Shown here: one piece after another, positions 50,946-59,892 of the stretch
How the letters are laid out: each line of letters begins with the position of its first letter
Numbering within the stretch: the first letter of the stretch is position 1
Assembly: GCF_003952485.1 (NCBI RefSeq)
Contig: NZ_CP034447.1
Coordinates: 7,206,501 to 7,270,500, forward strand
Length of the DNA stretch: 64,000 nt
Reading direction: 5' to 3'
Source: Mesorhizobium sp. M1E.F.Ca.ET.045.02.1.1
GTDB taxonomy: Bacteria > Pseudomonadota > Alphaproteobacteria > Rhizobiales > Rhizobiaceae
Notes under the pieces: model-generated
Seen by the model: only the letters and a program-made list of their open reading frames with translations
Database searches by the model: none
Told to the model about the DNA's origin: nothing
Made by a program: the position numbers and the translations under genes

Positions 50946-53356
50946 CGCACAGCATCGACACCAGCTTCAAATTGAAGAAGCAGGCGCGCCTGGCCGAGCG
51001 CCGGCGCAGGCTCTGGCGCTGGGTTCTTTCCGGTGTCGCGGCGCTCGTCATCGCTTCAGCAGCGACGGGCTTCTACCTTACCAAGAACTACTGGTCGTTC
51101 GGCGACGAGGACGAGGAACTGCATCCCGTCGAGGGCATGGTGGACGTCCCGCCCGACGCCTTGGTCTATGTGCCGGCCATCATCGACCTCGCCGGAGACC
51201 CGATGTGGATCACCGCTGGCGCCCGACGCGGAAACCGACCAAGCCAACGGTCGCGCCCGGCCGATCTCGACAGTTCCGGAGCCTCGCCGCAGATCGAAAT
51301 CCTCTCCGACGTGATGCTGAGCGCCAGCGAAAAATTCATGACGACGATACCGTCGACGCAGGAGGATTTCGCCTTCTTCCAGGCGCAGCGGCAAACCGCT
51401 CCGAAATCACCGGCGGCTGCACCTGACGATCAGCAAGCCGCCCCGCCCGCTCCGGCTGCAACGGACGACCAGCAAGGCGATCTGGAGAACGACCTTCAGC
51501 CGGCGCCTGACGAGAGCGAGGCCCCTGCCGGTTCGCCGCCCAAGGCGGATGCCGACGACCCGGAGGCCGGCTGGGGAGAGACCATCGACCAGGGCGAGGC
51601 CGCCCTTCCCACCTTCAAGAAGACCGCGATCGAGAACAACACGACGGTCGCGACCGTCACCAGTGAGTACCAGCGCTTCGAGGCGACCGGAGACACGTTC
51701 GTGAAGATCCTCAACGACCGCAGCCTCGACAGCGTCGTCGCCGACGCGCATTTCTCCGCCGACGACGCCAAGCTCGCGGGCGAAGCGCTGAAGGCGCTGT
51801 TCAACCGCGACAGTCTGGAGGCGGGCTATGTCGTCGCGATGCGCGGATTCAGGCCAAGCCGCGAGACGACGACCATGTCGCTCATGCAGGTCTCGATCTA
51901 TGCCAGGAACGTCTATGTCGGCACGCTGACGCGCAACGCCGCGGGAGCCTTCGTGTCGGGTGTCGACCCGTGGGTGCGCGAGGACCTGTTCAACTATTCA
52001 GGCGCCTCCGACGAAGGCGGGCTCAAGCGGCAGTACCGCCTGCTCGATGCGATCTATTCGACGGCCGCGCGCAACAAGGTTCCGACCAGCGTCATCGGCG
52101 AGGCGATCATGTATCTGTCGCGAGGGCAGGATCTCGACGCCTTCGCCAGCGAGGATCAGCGGCTGGTGCTGATCTATTCGCAGACGCCGCGCGGCCAGGG
52201 CGAGATCTCCGGACGGGTCCTCTATGTCGGCGTCCAAGGCACCGAGAAGAGCCTCGACTGTTTCGTCTTCCAGCAGAGCGACGGGCAGTATGCGTGCGTC
52301 ACGGGCAATGACGAGGTTCGTTCGCTGACCGTCACCAACGGCATGGTCACGCCGGTCAATGGGGTGATGACCTCGACCTTCGGCCCGCGCAAGCACCCTA
52401 TCCTCGGCACCGTTCGCATCCATAAAGGCGTCGACTGGGCTGCTCCGGTCGGCACGCCGATCATGGCCGCCTTCGACGGCGAGATCTCCTTCCAGGGCGA
52501 CGGCGGCGGCTATGGCAATCTGGTGAAGATCACCCATGCCAACGGGCGCGAGACGCGCTACGCGCATATGCAGAAATTCGCCATCGCGAGCGGCGTCGGC
52601 ACCAAGGTGAAGGCCGGCGACGTCATCGGCTATATCGGCACCACGGGGCTTTCGACCGGCCCGCATCTTCATTTCGAGCTCTACCAGAGCGGCGAGGCGA
52701 TCGATCCGCTGGGGACGGTCACCACGGTTGCCGCCTATGCGTCCGGTGGTTCCGGCGATGCCGCCGTCGAGACGCTGACCGACCGCATCGTCCATGTCGA
52801 AAGCGGCGGCAGCGCGCGCGCCAAGAACCCGCTGTCCTCGGCGACCGGCGCCGGACAGTTCATCACCAAGACCTGGATCCGGATGATGAACACCTATCGC
52901 CCCGACCTTGCCCGCTCGCTGTCGACTGCGGACCTGCTCGCGCTTCGCTACGACGCCACGCTGTCGCGCGAGATGGTGCGCAACCTGGCGCGCGAAGGCG
53001 AAGCCTATCTTCGCGCCCGCGGCAACCAGATTACCGCCGGGCGCCTCTATCTCTGCCATTTCCTGGGCATGGAAGGCGCGGCACAGGTGCTGGCGGCGCC
53101 GGGCTCCGCGCAATTGAACGCGGTCCTCGGATCGGCCGTCATCCAGGCCAACCCGTTCCTCACCGGCAAGACCGCCAGCTACGTCGTCGACTGGGCTGAA
53201 CGCAAGATGGGCCAGAAGGTGACCCGCGTCGCGTCCGATCAAGGCCAGCAGACGACCACGACCCAAATCCGGCAGACATCGCCGGAGTTCGAAAAATACA
53301 AGCAGGCAATAACGGCGCTGATCGGTTCGATTCAAAATACGCTTGAACCTGGTTAA
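50942..53356 (+). CDS. Membrane-anchored M23 endopeptidase fused to a lytic-transglycosylase-like domain
   Basis: An 804-residue protein. It begins with a GTG overlapping the DUF1036 stop. A single membrane helix (residues about 28-50, WVLSGVAALVIASAATGFYL) is followed by an acidic Pro/Ala-rich spacer, a beta region, and an M23 domain near residues 470-590 with TFGPRKHPILGTVRIHKGVD and GPHLHFELY, containing the zinc ligands. A lysozyme-like segment follows, ESGGSARAKNPLSSATGAGQ with catalytic Glu near residue 617 and FITKTW. Such a double peptidoglycan hydrolase could open the cell wall for T6SS assembly or have a housekeeping role; no effector features are seen. Confidence 0.88.
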   Translation: MTHSIDTSFKLKKQARLAERRRRLWRWVLSGVAALVIASAATGFYLTKNYWSFGDEDEELHPVEGMVDVPPDALVYVPAIIDLAGDPMWITAGARRGNRPSQRSRPADLDSSGASPQIEILSDVMLSASEKFMTTIPSTQEDFAFFQAQRQTAPKSPAAAPDDQQAAPPAPAATDDQQGDLENDLQPAPDESEAPAGSPPKADADDPEAGWGETIDQGEAALPTFKKTAIENNTTVATVTSEYQRFEATGDTFVKILNDRSLDSVVADAHFSADDAKLAGEALKALFNRDSLEAGYVVAMRGFRPSRETTTMSLMQVSIYARNVYVGTLTRNAAGAFVSGVDPWVREDLFNYSGASDEGGLKRQYRLLDAIYSTAARNKVPTSVIGEAIMYLSRGQDLDAFASEDQRLVLIYSQTPRGQGEISGRVLYVGVQGTEKSLDCFVFQQSDGQYACVTGNDEVRSLTVTNGMVTPVNGVMTSTFGPRKHPILGTVRIHKGVDWAAPVGTPIMAAFDGEISFQGDGGGYGNLVKITHANGRETRYAHMQKFAIASGVGTKVKAGDVIGYIGTTGLSTGPHLHFELYQSGEAIDPLGTVTTVAAYASGGSGDAAVETLTDRIVHVESGGSARAKNPLSSATGAGQFITKTWIRMMNTYRPDLARSLSTADLLALRYDATLSREMVRNLAREGEAYLRARGNQITAGRLYLCHFLGMEGAAQVLAAPGSAQLNAVLGSAVIQANPFLTGKTASYVVDWAERKMGQKVTRVASDQGQQTTTTQIRQTSPEFEKYKQAITALIGSIQNTLEPG

Positions 53357-53581
53357 CCCCGGCTTTCGAACCAGGAGAGGCCGCGGCCAGTCGCCGGGCA
53401 GATTGGTTTTCGATGCCGCCAATGATAGATTAGCCACTGGTTGCAAACTTTTTTTGTGAACCAAAACTGTGGCCGGGATCACATACGCTCAAGAGCCATT
53501 TTTGGCAGAAGCGACTTTGTCGCCAGCGGAATTCAGCATGTGCAGACATCGATAGCGCCCTGAGGGGCGGAGGGCTGATCC

Positions 53582-55198
53582 ATGAAACCGTTTGCCGTCC
53601 TTGTGAGTGGATTTATCCTGTTTTTCCTCGCCGCGTTCGGCGCCCAGGCCGCCGCGCACGACGCCAAGCGCGTCGCGCTGGTGATCGGCAACAGCAAATA
53701 TGTCAATGCCGTGCCTTTGCCGAATCCCGCCAACGACGCGCAGCTCATCGCCTCCACGCTGCGCAATGCCGGCTTCGACGTGATCGAAGGTGTCGACCAG
53801 GACAATCAAGGCATGCACAGCCTGATCAGCCGGTTCACCGAGGAATCCTATAATGCCGACCTCGCCGTCATCTTCTATGCCGGCCACGGCATGCAGGTCG
53901 ACGGCAAGAACTACCTGATCCCGGTCGATGCCGAGCTGACCTCGCCGGCCTATCTCAAGACCCGCACGGTGCAGATCGACGAGTTCATGGCGGCGTTGCC
54001 GCCCGACCCGGCCGTCGGCGTCATCATCCTCGACGCCTGCCGCGACAATCCGCTGGCAAGAACTCTGGCTGCCTCATTGCCGAAGAGCCGCTCGCTCGGC
54101 GCCGGCCTTGCGCCGGTCGAAGCGAAGGCCGACGGCGTCGGCACGGGCGGCGTGCTCATCGCCTACGCGACAGATCCCGGCGCGATCGCCTTCGACGGCA
54201 ACGGCGTCGACAGCCCTTATTCGCTGGCTCTGGCCAAGCACCTGACCGAACCCGGCGTCGAGATCCAGAGCGCCTTAACGCGTGTGCGCGGCGAGGTGAC
54301 GGAAGCCACGCAAGGCCGGCAGCGGCCCTGGCACAATGCATCGCTGGGGCGCGAGGTTTTCCTCGGCAAGCAGGCGGTAGAGGCCGCGCCTGTCGCGGCA
54401 CCCGTCGCCGATGCAGCCAAGACAACGGCGGCGCCCGCGCCCGCTCCGGTGGCCAGCGAACCGCCTTCCTGGGAAGTCGAGCAGCGCCTCTGGGACGAGG
54501 CTTCGAAGAAGAATGCCATCCCGTTCTACGAAGCCTATCTCGAACAATTCCCGAACGGGCGCTTCGCCACGGTGGCCAAGCTCAACATCGATCAGCTGAA
54601 GGACCCGAAGGCGGGCAGCAAGCAGGTCGCGGCCCTCGATACGAATGAGGCCAATGCCGGCTCGGCCGTGCGCACCTCCGTCGGCATCACCGACGAGATG
54701 AAGCAGACGCCGGGCACCGAGCAGACGGAAGGCGCAATCGGGCTCGACCGGAACGGCCGCATCGACCTGCAGCTTCGTATCGAGGCCCTTGGCAACGAAC
54801 TCGGCCAGGTCGACGGCAATATCGGTCCGAAGACGCGCCAGGCGATCGGCGTCTGGCAGGGCAAGAACGGTCTGCCGCAGACCACCTATCTGACACGCGC
54901 GCAACTGGCGTTCCTGACGATCCAGACCGACCCGATGATGGATGCTATACGCGCCAAGAATGCCGCCGATCAGGCGCGCATCACGCCACCGAAGAAGCCG
55001 GTGGTGCAGAAGACCCGCACACTGAAGCCAGTGGCCGAGAAGCCGCGCAGGAAACAGCAGCTTGTCCAGCGGAGGCGCAACAGCGACACCGTTGTTCGTG
55101 AGGACGGCCCGCCGCCGAACGACAACAACGACTTCCTGACCAAGGCGCTGATCTTCGGCACCGGTGTCGCGGTGGGCGGCGTGCTCAACAAGCCCTGA
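53582..55198 (+). CDS. Secreted caspase-family protease with peptidoglycan-binding-like domain
   Basis: A 538-residue protein with a signal peptide (MKPFAVLVSGFILFFLAAFG to AQA). The caspase (peptidase C14) domain follows with the catalytic His in FYAGHGMQVDG and Cys in VIILDACRDNP, both intact. After a Pro/Ala linker come a tetratricopeptide-like WDEASKKNAIPFYEAYLEQF segment, a peptidoglycan-binding-like region (LGQVDGNIGPKTRQAIGVWQ) and a basic tail ending in a short hydrophobic segment. GGAGGG precedes the ATG. It lies 225 bases downstream of the M23 gene on the same strand, possibly with its own promoter. Confidence 0.88.
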   Translation: MKPFAVLVSGFILFFLAAFGAQAAAHDAKRVALVIGNSKYVNAVPLPNPANDAQLIASTLRNAGFDVIEGVDQDNQGMHSLISRFTEESYNADLAVIFYAGHGMQVDGKNYLIPVDAELTSPAYLKTRTVQIDEFMAALPPDPAVGVIILDACRDNPLARTLAASLPKSRSLGAGLAPVEAKADGVGTGGVLIAYATDPGAIAFDGNGVDSPYSLALAKHLTEPGVEIQSALTRVRGEVTEATQGRQRPWHNASLGREVFLGKQAVEAAPVAAPVADAAKTTAAPAPAPVASEPPSWEVEQRLWDEASKKNAIPFYEAYLEQFPNGRFATVAKLNIDQLKDPKAGSKQVAALDTNEANAGSAVRTSVGITDEMKQTPGTEQTEGAIGLDRNGRIDLQLRIEALGNELGQVDGNIGPKTRQAIGVWQGKNGLPQTTYLTRAQLAFLTIQTDPMMDAIRAKNAADQARITPPKKPVVQKTRTLKPVAEKPRRKQQLVQRRRNSDTVVREDGPPPNDNNDFLTKALIFGTGVAVGGVLNKP

Positions 55199-55203
55199 TG
55201 AAA

Positions 55204-55237
55204 ACGGGAGCCCCGCCTGTCGTGGCTGGGCTCCCGT
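55204..55237. terminator. Hairpin between convergent caspase and OmpA genes
   Basis: ACGGGAGCCC (55204-55213) pairs perfectly with GGGCTCCCGT (55228-55237) over a 14-base loop. It lies just past the caspase stop and before the end of the OmpA-like gene. Only a short T run exists on the reverse strand, so it may be a weak or factor-assisted terminator. Confidence 0.55.
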
Positions 55238-55276
55238 CGATCGCAGTGTACCGAGCGGTGACTTGTGCCGGCGCCT

Positions 55277-55816
55277 CTATTCCGTCCTGATCCGCATCTC
55301 CACCCGGCGGTTGACCGGATCGTAAGGGTTGGCGACGCGCGGGTGCGATTTGCCCACGCCGATCGCTTCGAGCCGGGTAGCCTGAACCCCGTTCGCCGTC
55401 AGGAAAGCGGCCACCGATTGCGCCCTTCTTTGCGACAGGTCCTGATTGTAGCGATCCGAGCCGGAAGCATCGGTGTGGCCTTCGACGACGAAGCTGAACG
55501 TGCTCAGCCGGTTGTCCCTCAGTGCCTTGGCGAACTCGTCGAGTTCGGTGCGCGCGGTCTGGTCGAGCTGGGCGGAATCCAGGGCGAAATTGATCATCAT
55601 GTCGAGCCCGGTCTTGTTGGGAGCCGCGCTCTTTTCGTTCTTGCTCTTGCACTCTTCCTCGGTGCCGACGCAAATCCCGCGCGACGCGCCGAGTTTGCCC
55701 TGGCCGGCGAAGAACTTCACGATGTCTTCCGATTTCTGAAGCGGATCAGCGGAAACGTGCGTCGAAAAAAGCACGGCCGCCAATGCAAAGGCTGAACTGG
55801 CCCACCGCATGACCAT
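55277..55816 (-). CDS. OmpA-family peptidoglycan-binding protein
   Basis: A 179-residue secreted protein. A signal peptide (WASSAFALAAVLFSTHVSA) is followed by a short region with two Cys (GICVGTEEECKSK) and an OmpA C-terminal domain: FVVEGHTDASGSDRYNQDLS, QRRAQSVAAFLTANGV, and VNRRVEMRI. No beta-barrel is present, so it should be a periplasmic peptidoglycan-binding protein. It is divergent from the helical-protein gene at 55984 and convergent with the caspase gene. Its place in this block suggests a link to the caspase and M23 proteins but sequence does not prove that. Confidence 0.88.
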   Translation of the reverse strand: MVMRWASSAFALAAVLFSTHVSADPLQKSEDIVKFFAGQGKLGASRGICVGTEEECKSKNEKSAAPNKTGLDMMINFALDSAQLDQTARTELDEFAKALRDNRLSTFSFVVEGHTDASGSDRYNQDLSQRRAQSVAAFLTANGVQATRLEAIGVGKSHPRVANPYDPVNRRVEMRIRTE

Positions 55817-55983
55817 TACTCCCTGTTTGAGCGGATTTCGCTACTATGAACCATATCAAATTTCGCGGCGGCTGTCTGTGAACAAACACACGCTGAGAGC
55901 GGCCTGCGTCTGCTACGTTTGAGGCTTGACCAGCGCCCCCGCCGGGGTTTCAGTACCTCTATTCCTAGTGAGGGCGGGCAGCC

Positions 55984-56550
55984 ATGGCCAACAGGCTCCG
56001 GTTCAGGACGGCGCGGGATCTTTTCGGCGCTTGCCCTGCCATCGCTCGTGATATGAAGGCCACTCCCACCGACCAGCCCTCGATCGAGTTTTGCCGCGCC
56101 CTGCTGGCCGGGCGCGTCCCCGAAGAGGCAATCACATTCTGTGCTTATCTGCTGCCCGAGCGGGCCGGGGTCTGGTGGGCGCACGAGTGCCTGAGCAACC
56201 TTGCGGAGCTTCTCGGCGACAACGACCTCGAATTGCTGGCGCTTGTCCACGACTGGGTGGGCGAACCCGGCAACCCCGACCATCGCGCGGCGGTCGCCCA
56301 GGCCGTGGAGGTGCCCCCGGCGACGCCCGTTTCCTGGATCGCCCTGGCGGCTGGCTGGCGCGACAGCAATCTGGCCATCGACCAGGCGGCGGCCGGATTT
56401 CCAGCCGCCCATGCCGTCAGCGCGGGGATCCTGGCCGGGCTGGCGAGGGTATCGCTGGCGGACCGTTTTGCCGTTCTCTCCGCCTTTGTTGAAATGGGCA
56501 TCGAGATGGCGGAATTGGAAGCACAGCAGCAAGCGGCCGATGCGTATTAG
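55984..56550 (+). CDS. Helical cytoplasmic protein, possibly DUF6931-like
   Basis: A 188-residue protein without signal or membrane segment, rich in Ala, Leu and Trp: LLAGRVPEEAITFCAYLLPE, WWAHECLSNLAELLGDNDLE and SWIALAAGWRDSNLAIDQAA. It looks like a soluble all-helical fold. I associate it weakly with the DUF6931 proteins found near FHA and T6SS genes. GAGGG precedes the ATG. A TTGACC near 55926 could be a -35. Function unknown. Confidence 0.65.
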   Translation: MANRLRFRTARDLFGACPAIARDMKATPTDQPSIEFCRALLAGRVPEEAITFCAYLLPERAGVWWAHECLSNLAELLGDNDLELLALVHDWVGEPGNPDHRAAVAQAVEVPPATPVSWIALAAGWRDSNLAIDQAAAGFPAAHAVSAGILAGLARVSLADRFAVLSAFVEMGIEMAELEAQQQAADAY

Positions 56551-56765
56551 ATTTGTTCCGCTGAATCGACCATGGAACGCCCCCACAGGACAACGCGATC
56601 TCTGATACCGGCACGTGACTGGAGCACAGAGCAGTTGCTATTGCTTGGCGAGCGGTTCGAACAGTCGTCAGCAAGGTGAAGACATCGGCTTAACCCTTGC
56701 GGATGCACGTCGTTGCGCCGGTAATCCCACAAACAGGCTGCGATCACGAATAGGCTTTTTTGAAG

Positions 56766-57080
56766 TCAACCTCCGCCCCAGTTTCCTCCGCCGCCACTAC
56801 TTCCACCGCTGCTGCCTCCAGTTCCGCCTCCGCCGCCGATAGCAGGAATGACCGGGGGTGGTGTTTCAGGGTTTTCCGTAGCCGGTTTGATCAGCTTCCT
56901 AGCGATCACTTTTTTCTGCTTTACGATCTTTGGCGCGGTCTTCGTCCGAACGACCTTCGGCTTAGGCTTGGCTGTCAGCGTCGGCTCGACTTTAGGCGCC
57001 ATGGAGGTACAGCCGGCCACCGCTGCCGCTACGCCGGACAGAACCGCTGCGATCACTACTTGCTTCAATGCCCGGCCCAC
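56766..57080 (-). CDS. Glycine-tailed lipoprotein of unknown function
   Basis: A 104-residue protein starting at a GTG with an almost perfect GGAGGTAACT ribosome binding site, placed between the stop of the upstream caspase gene and this start. The N-terminus (LKQVVIAAVLSGVAAAVAGC) ends in a lipobox VAGC. A Lys/Pro-rich stretch (KPKPKVVRTKTAPKIVKQKK) and a C-terminal tail almost entirely of Gly and Ser follow. Such tails are seen on surface or envelope-tethered proteins. It is probably co-transcribed with the caspase/Sel1 gene. Confidence 0.65.
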   Translation of the reverse strand: MGRALKQVVIAAVLSGVAAAVAGCTSMAPKVEPTLTAKPKPKVVRTKTAPKIVKQKKVIARKLIKPATENPETPPPVIPAIGGGGGTGGSSGGSSGGGGNWGGG

Positions 57081-57097
57081 AGTTACCTCCTCGTTGC

Positions 57098-59647
57098 TCA
57101 AAACACGTCCCGACGCGGATTCGCTTCTTCCCAAACCTTCCTGGCCACCGTGACCAACTGGGTGTCCAGCGGACCCGACATAGGGATCTTCGACTTGAGC
57201 TGTTGGCGCAGTTCGTTCAAAGCGGTCGTTTTTGCTTTCGCGCCGAATTTTGCGAGTGTCTTCTCGACGTCCGGCAGTTCTTTGCGAAAATCGAGCGCAG
57301 CCGCGAATGCAAGGAAGCGCACGGCAGTGGCTTGGTCGGCTTTGTCACCCTTCTGCATTTCAAGAACAGCGCGATCATAGGCACCGAACTGATCGCCTCG
57401 CGCGGTTCCCAACTCGAACAGCCTTTGCGCTTCGTCGAGGTTCTGCGTCACCCCAACGCCGTCTCTGTACATGCGTGCAAGACTGGCAGGGGCATAGGGT
57501 TGGCCCAGATCAATCGCCTTCTGGAAAAGCGCCTGCGCCTGTTTTGGGTCCTTCTCGACGCCGCGCCCGGAAAGATAGTTGCGGCCGAGAAGGTTCATCG
57601 AATACATGTCCTGCCGCTCGACACCCGCCCTGAGGAAGGCAACGGCGCGGGCGGTGTCGGCGGGCACACCGTTGCTGCCCTCCGCGAAGATCGCTGCGAG
57701 TGCGTTCATGGCATAGGTGTGGCCCATCGCCGCCGCCTTGAGCATCAGGTCCAGCCCCTTGCCGGTGTCGCGCTCGACGCCGTTGCCTGTGAATAGGATG
57801 CGCCCCCACGCAGTCATCCCGTAGGGATCACCCTTTTCCGACGCAGCCTTGTACAAGGCATTGGCCTGAGATCGGTCGACAGTTGTTCCAGTTCCTGTGA
57901 AATACATATACCCAAGCTCGAACACCGCGCGGACGTGCCCCTTGTCGGCGGCCTCCTGAATCGCCTTCTTGGCCTCGTCGACCTTACCGACAACAAGCAG
58001 CGCACGCCCGAGTTCGTAGCGGAAGCGGGCGACGTCGGGATAGGCTTTCACCGCCGCCCGGCAGACGTCCACGGCGTTGCTGCTGATTTCGTTCGGCAGC
58101 AGGCCGGGAACGACGCCCTGCAGGTCGAGAGGCTCGCCAGCCTCTCTGTCGCAGGGCTCGACGCTTGGGGACAGCTTCATCGTCGCCCGCTTTGACGAAG
58201 CGTTGTCAGCCCTGATCTCGACGCCGACTATGAGCGGTTTGGCTTCACCTATCTGGGGTTCGTAGCGCAAATGGTCGACCTCATCGGCCATCAGGCTGGA
58301 ATCCGGAGTCAGGGTTCGATCCGGCAGCGACAGCGTTCCCGTTGCCGGATAGCTCGCGAGCTTCAGGCTGACCGCGGGATCCTTGGTCGGGAAATCCAGC
58401 TTCAGCGGCACCGGGCCGACACCGACCGGGACGGCAATATCGCGCTTTTCGATCGCCTCGGCGGCGCCGGTGATGTGGATGCCGCGCTCCAGCACCTGCT
58501 GCTTCTGTTCGGCCTCGAGCGAGGCCATGAGCTGCTGCCCCTCGGCGCCCTCGCCATTCTTGACGCGGAACACCAGGATGCCCTGGGATCCGCCGCCCCA
58601 ATTGTCGCGCGTGGCATAGGCCAGCATGTCGACCTCTTCCTGCGCGCCGGAGCCCTTCGGCACGTCCATCTCGAGGCGCGGCAGATCCTTGCCGGCAATC
58701 GGCTCGCCCGTTGCGACAGGCTTGCCGTCCAGCATCAGTCGTCCAAGCGCAGGCGGCCGTTCGATGCTGACGGTGATTGCACCGCCGTCGACATCGACCG
58801 GTTCGGGCAGGTCCAGAGCGACAGGCCCGACGCCGGACGGCACGACCTTTTCCAGCACCGGCGGCAGCGCAGGACGGTTGGCGCGGCGCATCAGCACGAC
58901 CTCGTCGATCAGCGAGGAGTTTTCCCAGGGAACCTGCTTGCCGTCAGTGGCCTTGACCACGTCGCGGCGAACCGCCGCCATCACCGTGCGTATCTCCTGG
59001 TTGGGCGCCAGCGCGCGGCGGGAAAAGGCGGACGAGAATGGACTGAGGTCGCCGGTTCCGTCATAGGCAACCGCTCCCGGCTCGGTGGCGAAGGCGATCA
59101 GCGTATTCAAGGAGCTCTTCACCTGCGCCAGGCCGGCGCCACCCGCTGCGATCAGCTGGTCCCGCAGCCAATAGTCCTTGCGCGGAAACGGATTGTTGCG
59201 GCAGGCATCGAGGATGATCACTTGGATCTTCGACTTGGAGCGCATCTGCTCCAGCACGTCGTCGAGCTTGATGGCCTGGACCTCTATGTCGGCCGCAGCC
59301 TTCAGCGAAGCGTCGACCGGGATGAGAAAATTCTCGCCGCCGATTTGGAAGCCGTGGCCGGAATAATAAACGACCGCCAAATCCGCGCCGTCGGCCGCGG
59401 CGAGATAGTTGCGGAACTGCTCCTCGAACTGAAGCTTGGTGAGGTCCTTGGCGACGAACACGTCGAAGCCGGCCAGCCGGAACGTGTTCGACACATCCTC
59501 GGCATCCTTGTCCGGGTTCTTGAGGGCCGGGATGTCGCGGTATTCGGAATTGCCGATCACAAAGGCAACCCGGCGATCGGCATGGGCTTCGAACGCCGTG
59601 AAGCTCACGAGGATCAAGGCTGCAAGGAACGCGCAGCATCGCAGCAT
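57098..59647 (-). CDS. Secreted caspase-family protease with Sel1 repeats
   Basis: An 849-residue protein. A signal peptide (CAFLAALILVSFTAFEAHA) leads to the caspase domain with VYYSGHGFQIGG and VIILDACRNNP, so both catalytic residues are present. A beta-rich middle part (about residues 270-500) has no clear family. The C-terminus contains about five Sel1-like repeats, for example ARVYRDGVGV-like LARMYRDGVGVTQNLDEAQR and GRNYLSGRGVEKDPKQAQAL. Sel1 repeats mediate protein contacts. AAGGA precedes the ATG. Together with the other caspase it frames the OmpA and helical-protein genes. Confidence 0.9.
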   Translation of the reverse strand: MLRCCAFLAALILVSFTAFEAHADRRVAFVIGNSEYRDIPALKNPDKDAEDVSNTFRLAGFDVFVAKDLTKLQFEEQFRNYLAAADGADLAVVYYSGHGFQIGGENFLIPVDASLKAAADIEVQAIKLDDVLEQMRSKSKIQVIILDACRNNPFPRKDYWLRDQLIAAGGAGLAQVKSSLNTLIAFATEPGAVAYDGTGDLSPFSSAFSRRALAPNQEIRTVMAAVRRDVVKATDGKQVPWENSSLIDEVVLMRRANRPALPPVLEKVVPSGVGPVALDLPEPVDVDGGAITVSIERPPALGRLMLDGKPVATGEPIAGKDLPRLEMDVPKGSGAQEEVDMLAYATRDNWGGGSQGILVFRVKNGEGAEGQQLMASLEAEQKQQVLERGIHITGAAEAIEKRDIAVPVGVGPVPLKLDFPTKDPAVSLKLASYPATGTLSLPDRTLTPDSSLMADEVDHLRYEPQIGEAKPLIVGVEIRADNASSKRATMKLSPSVEPCDREAGEPLDLQGVVPGLLPNEISSNAVDVCRAAVKAYPDVARFRYELGRALLVVGKVDEAKKAIQEAADKGHVRAVFELGYMYFTGTGTTVDRSQANALYKAASEKGDPYGMTAWGRILFTGNGVERDTGKGLDLMLKAAAMGHTYAMNALAAIFAEGSNGVPADTARAVAFLRAGVERQDMYSMNLLGRNYLSGRGVEKDPKQAQALFQKAIDLGQPYAPASLARMYRDGVGVTQNLDEAQRLFELGTARGDQFGAYDRAVLEMQKGDKADQATAVRFLAFAAALDFRKELPDVEKTLAKFGAKAKTTALNELRQQLKSKIPMSGPLDTQLVTVARKVWEEANPRRDVF

Positions 59648-59892
59648 GGCAAATCCTTAACTGCTATGACCTGTCGGCCACAGCAATGCAGCTTGCGGCG
59701 CCGAGGTCTGTTAAAGAGTTCACAATCTGCCGGGATCGAAGCAGACCGCATCCATAACGACGGCGGTCATGCGTCTCATCCAATCAAGTTCTAAAATACT
59801 CCAGAGGCACAGGCGTCGCAATGACACTGCGCCGTGTCGAGGAGCGGCGTGGCACATTTGCACGGCACCGATCTTGGGATAGATGCAAGGAC

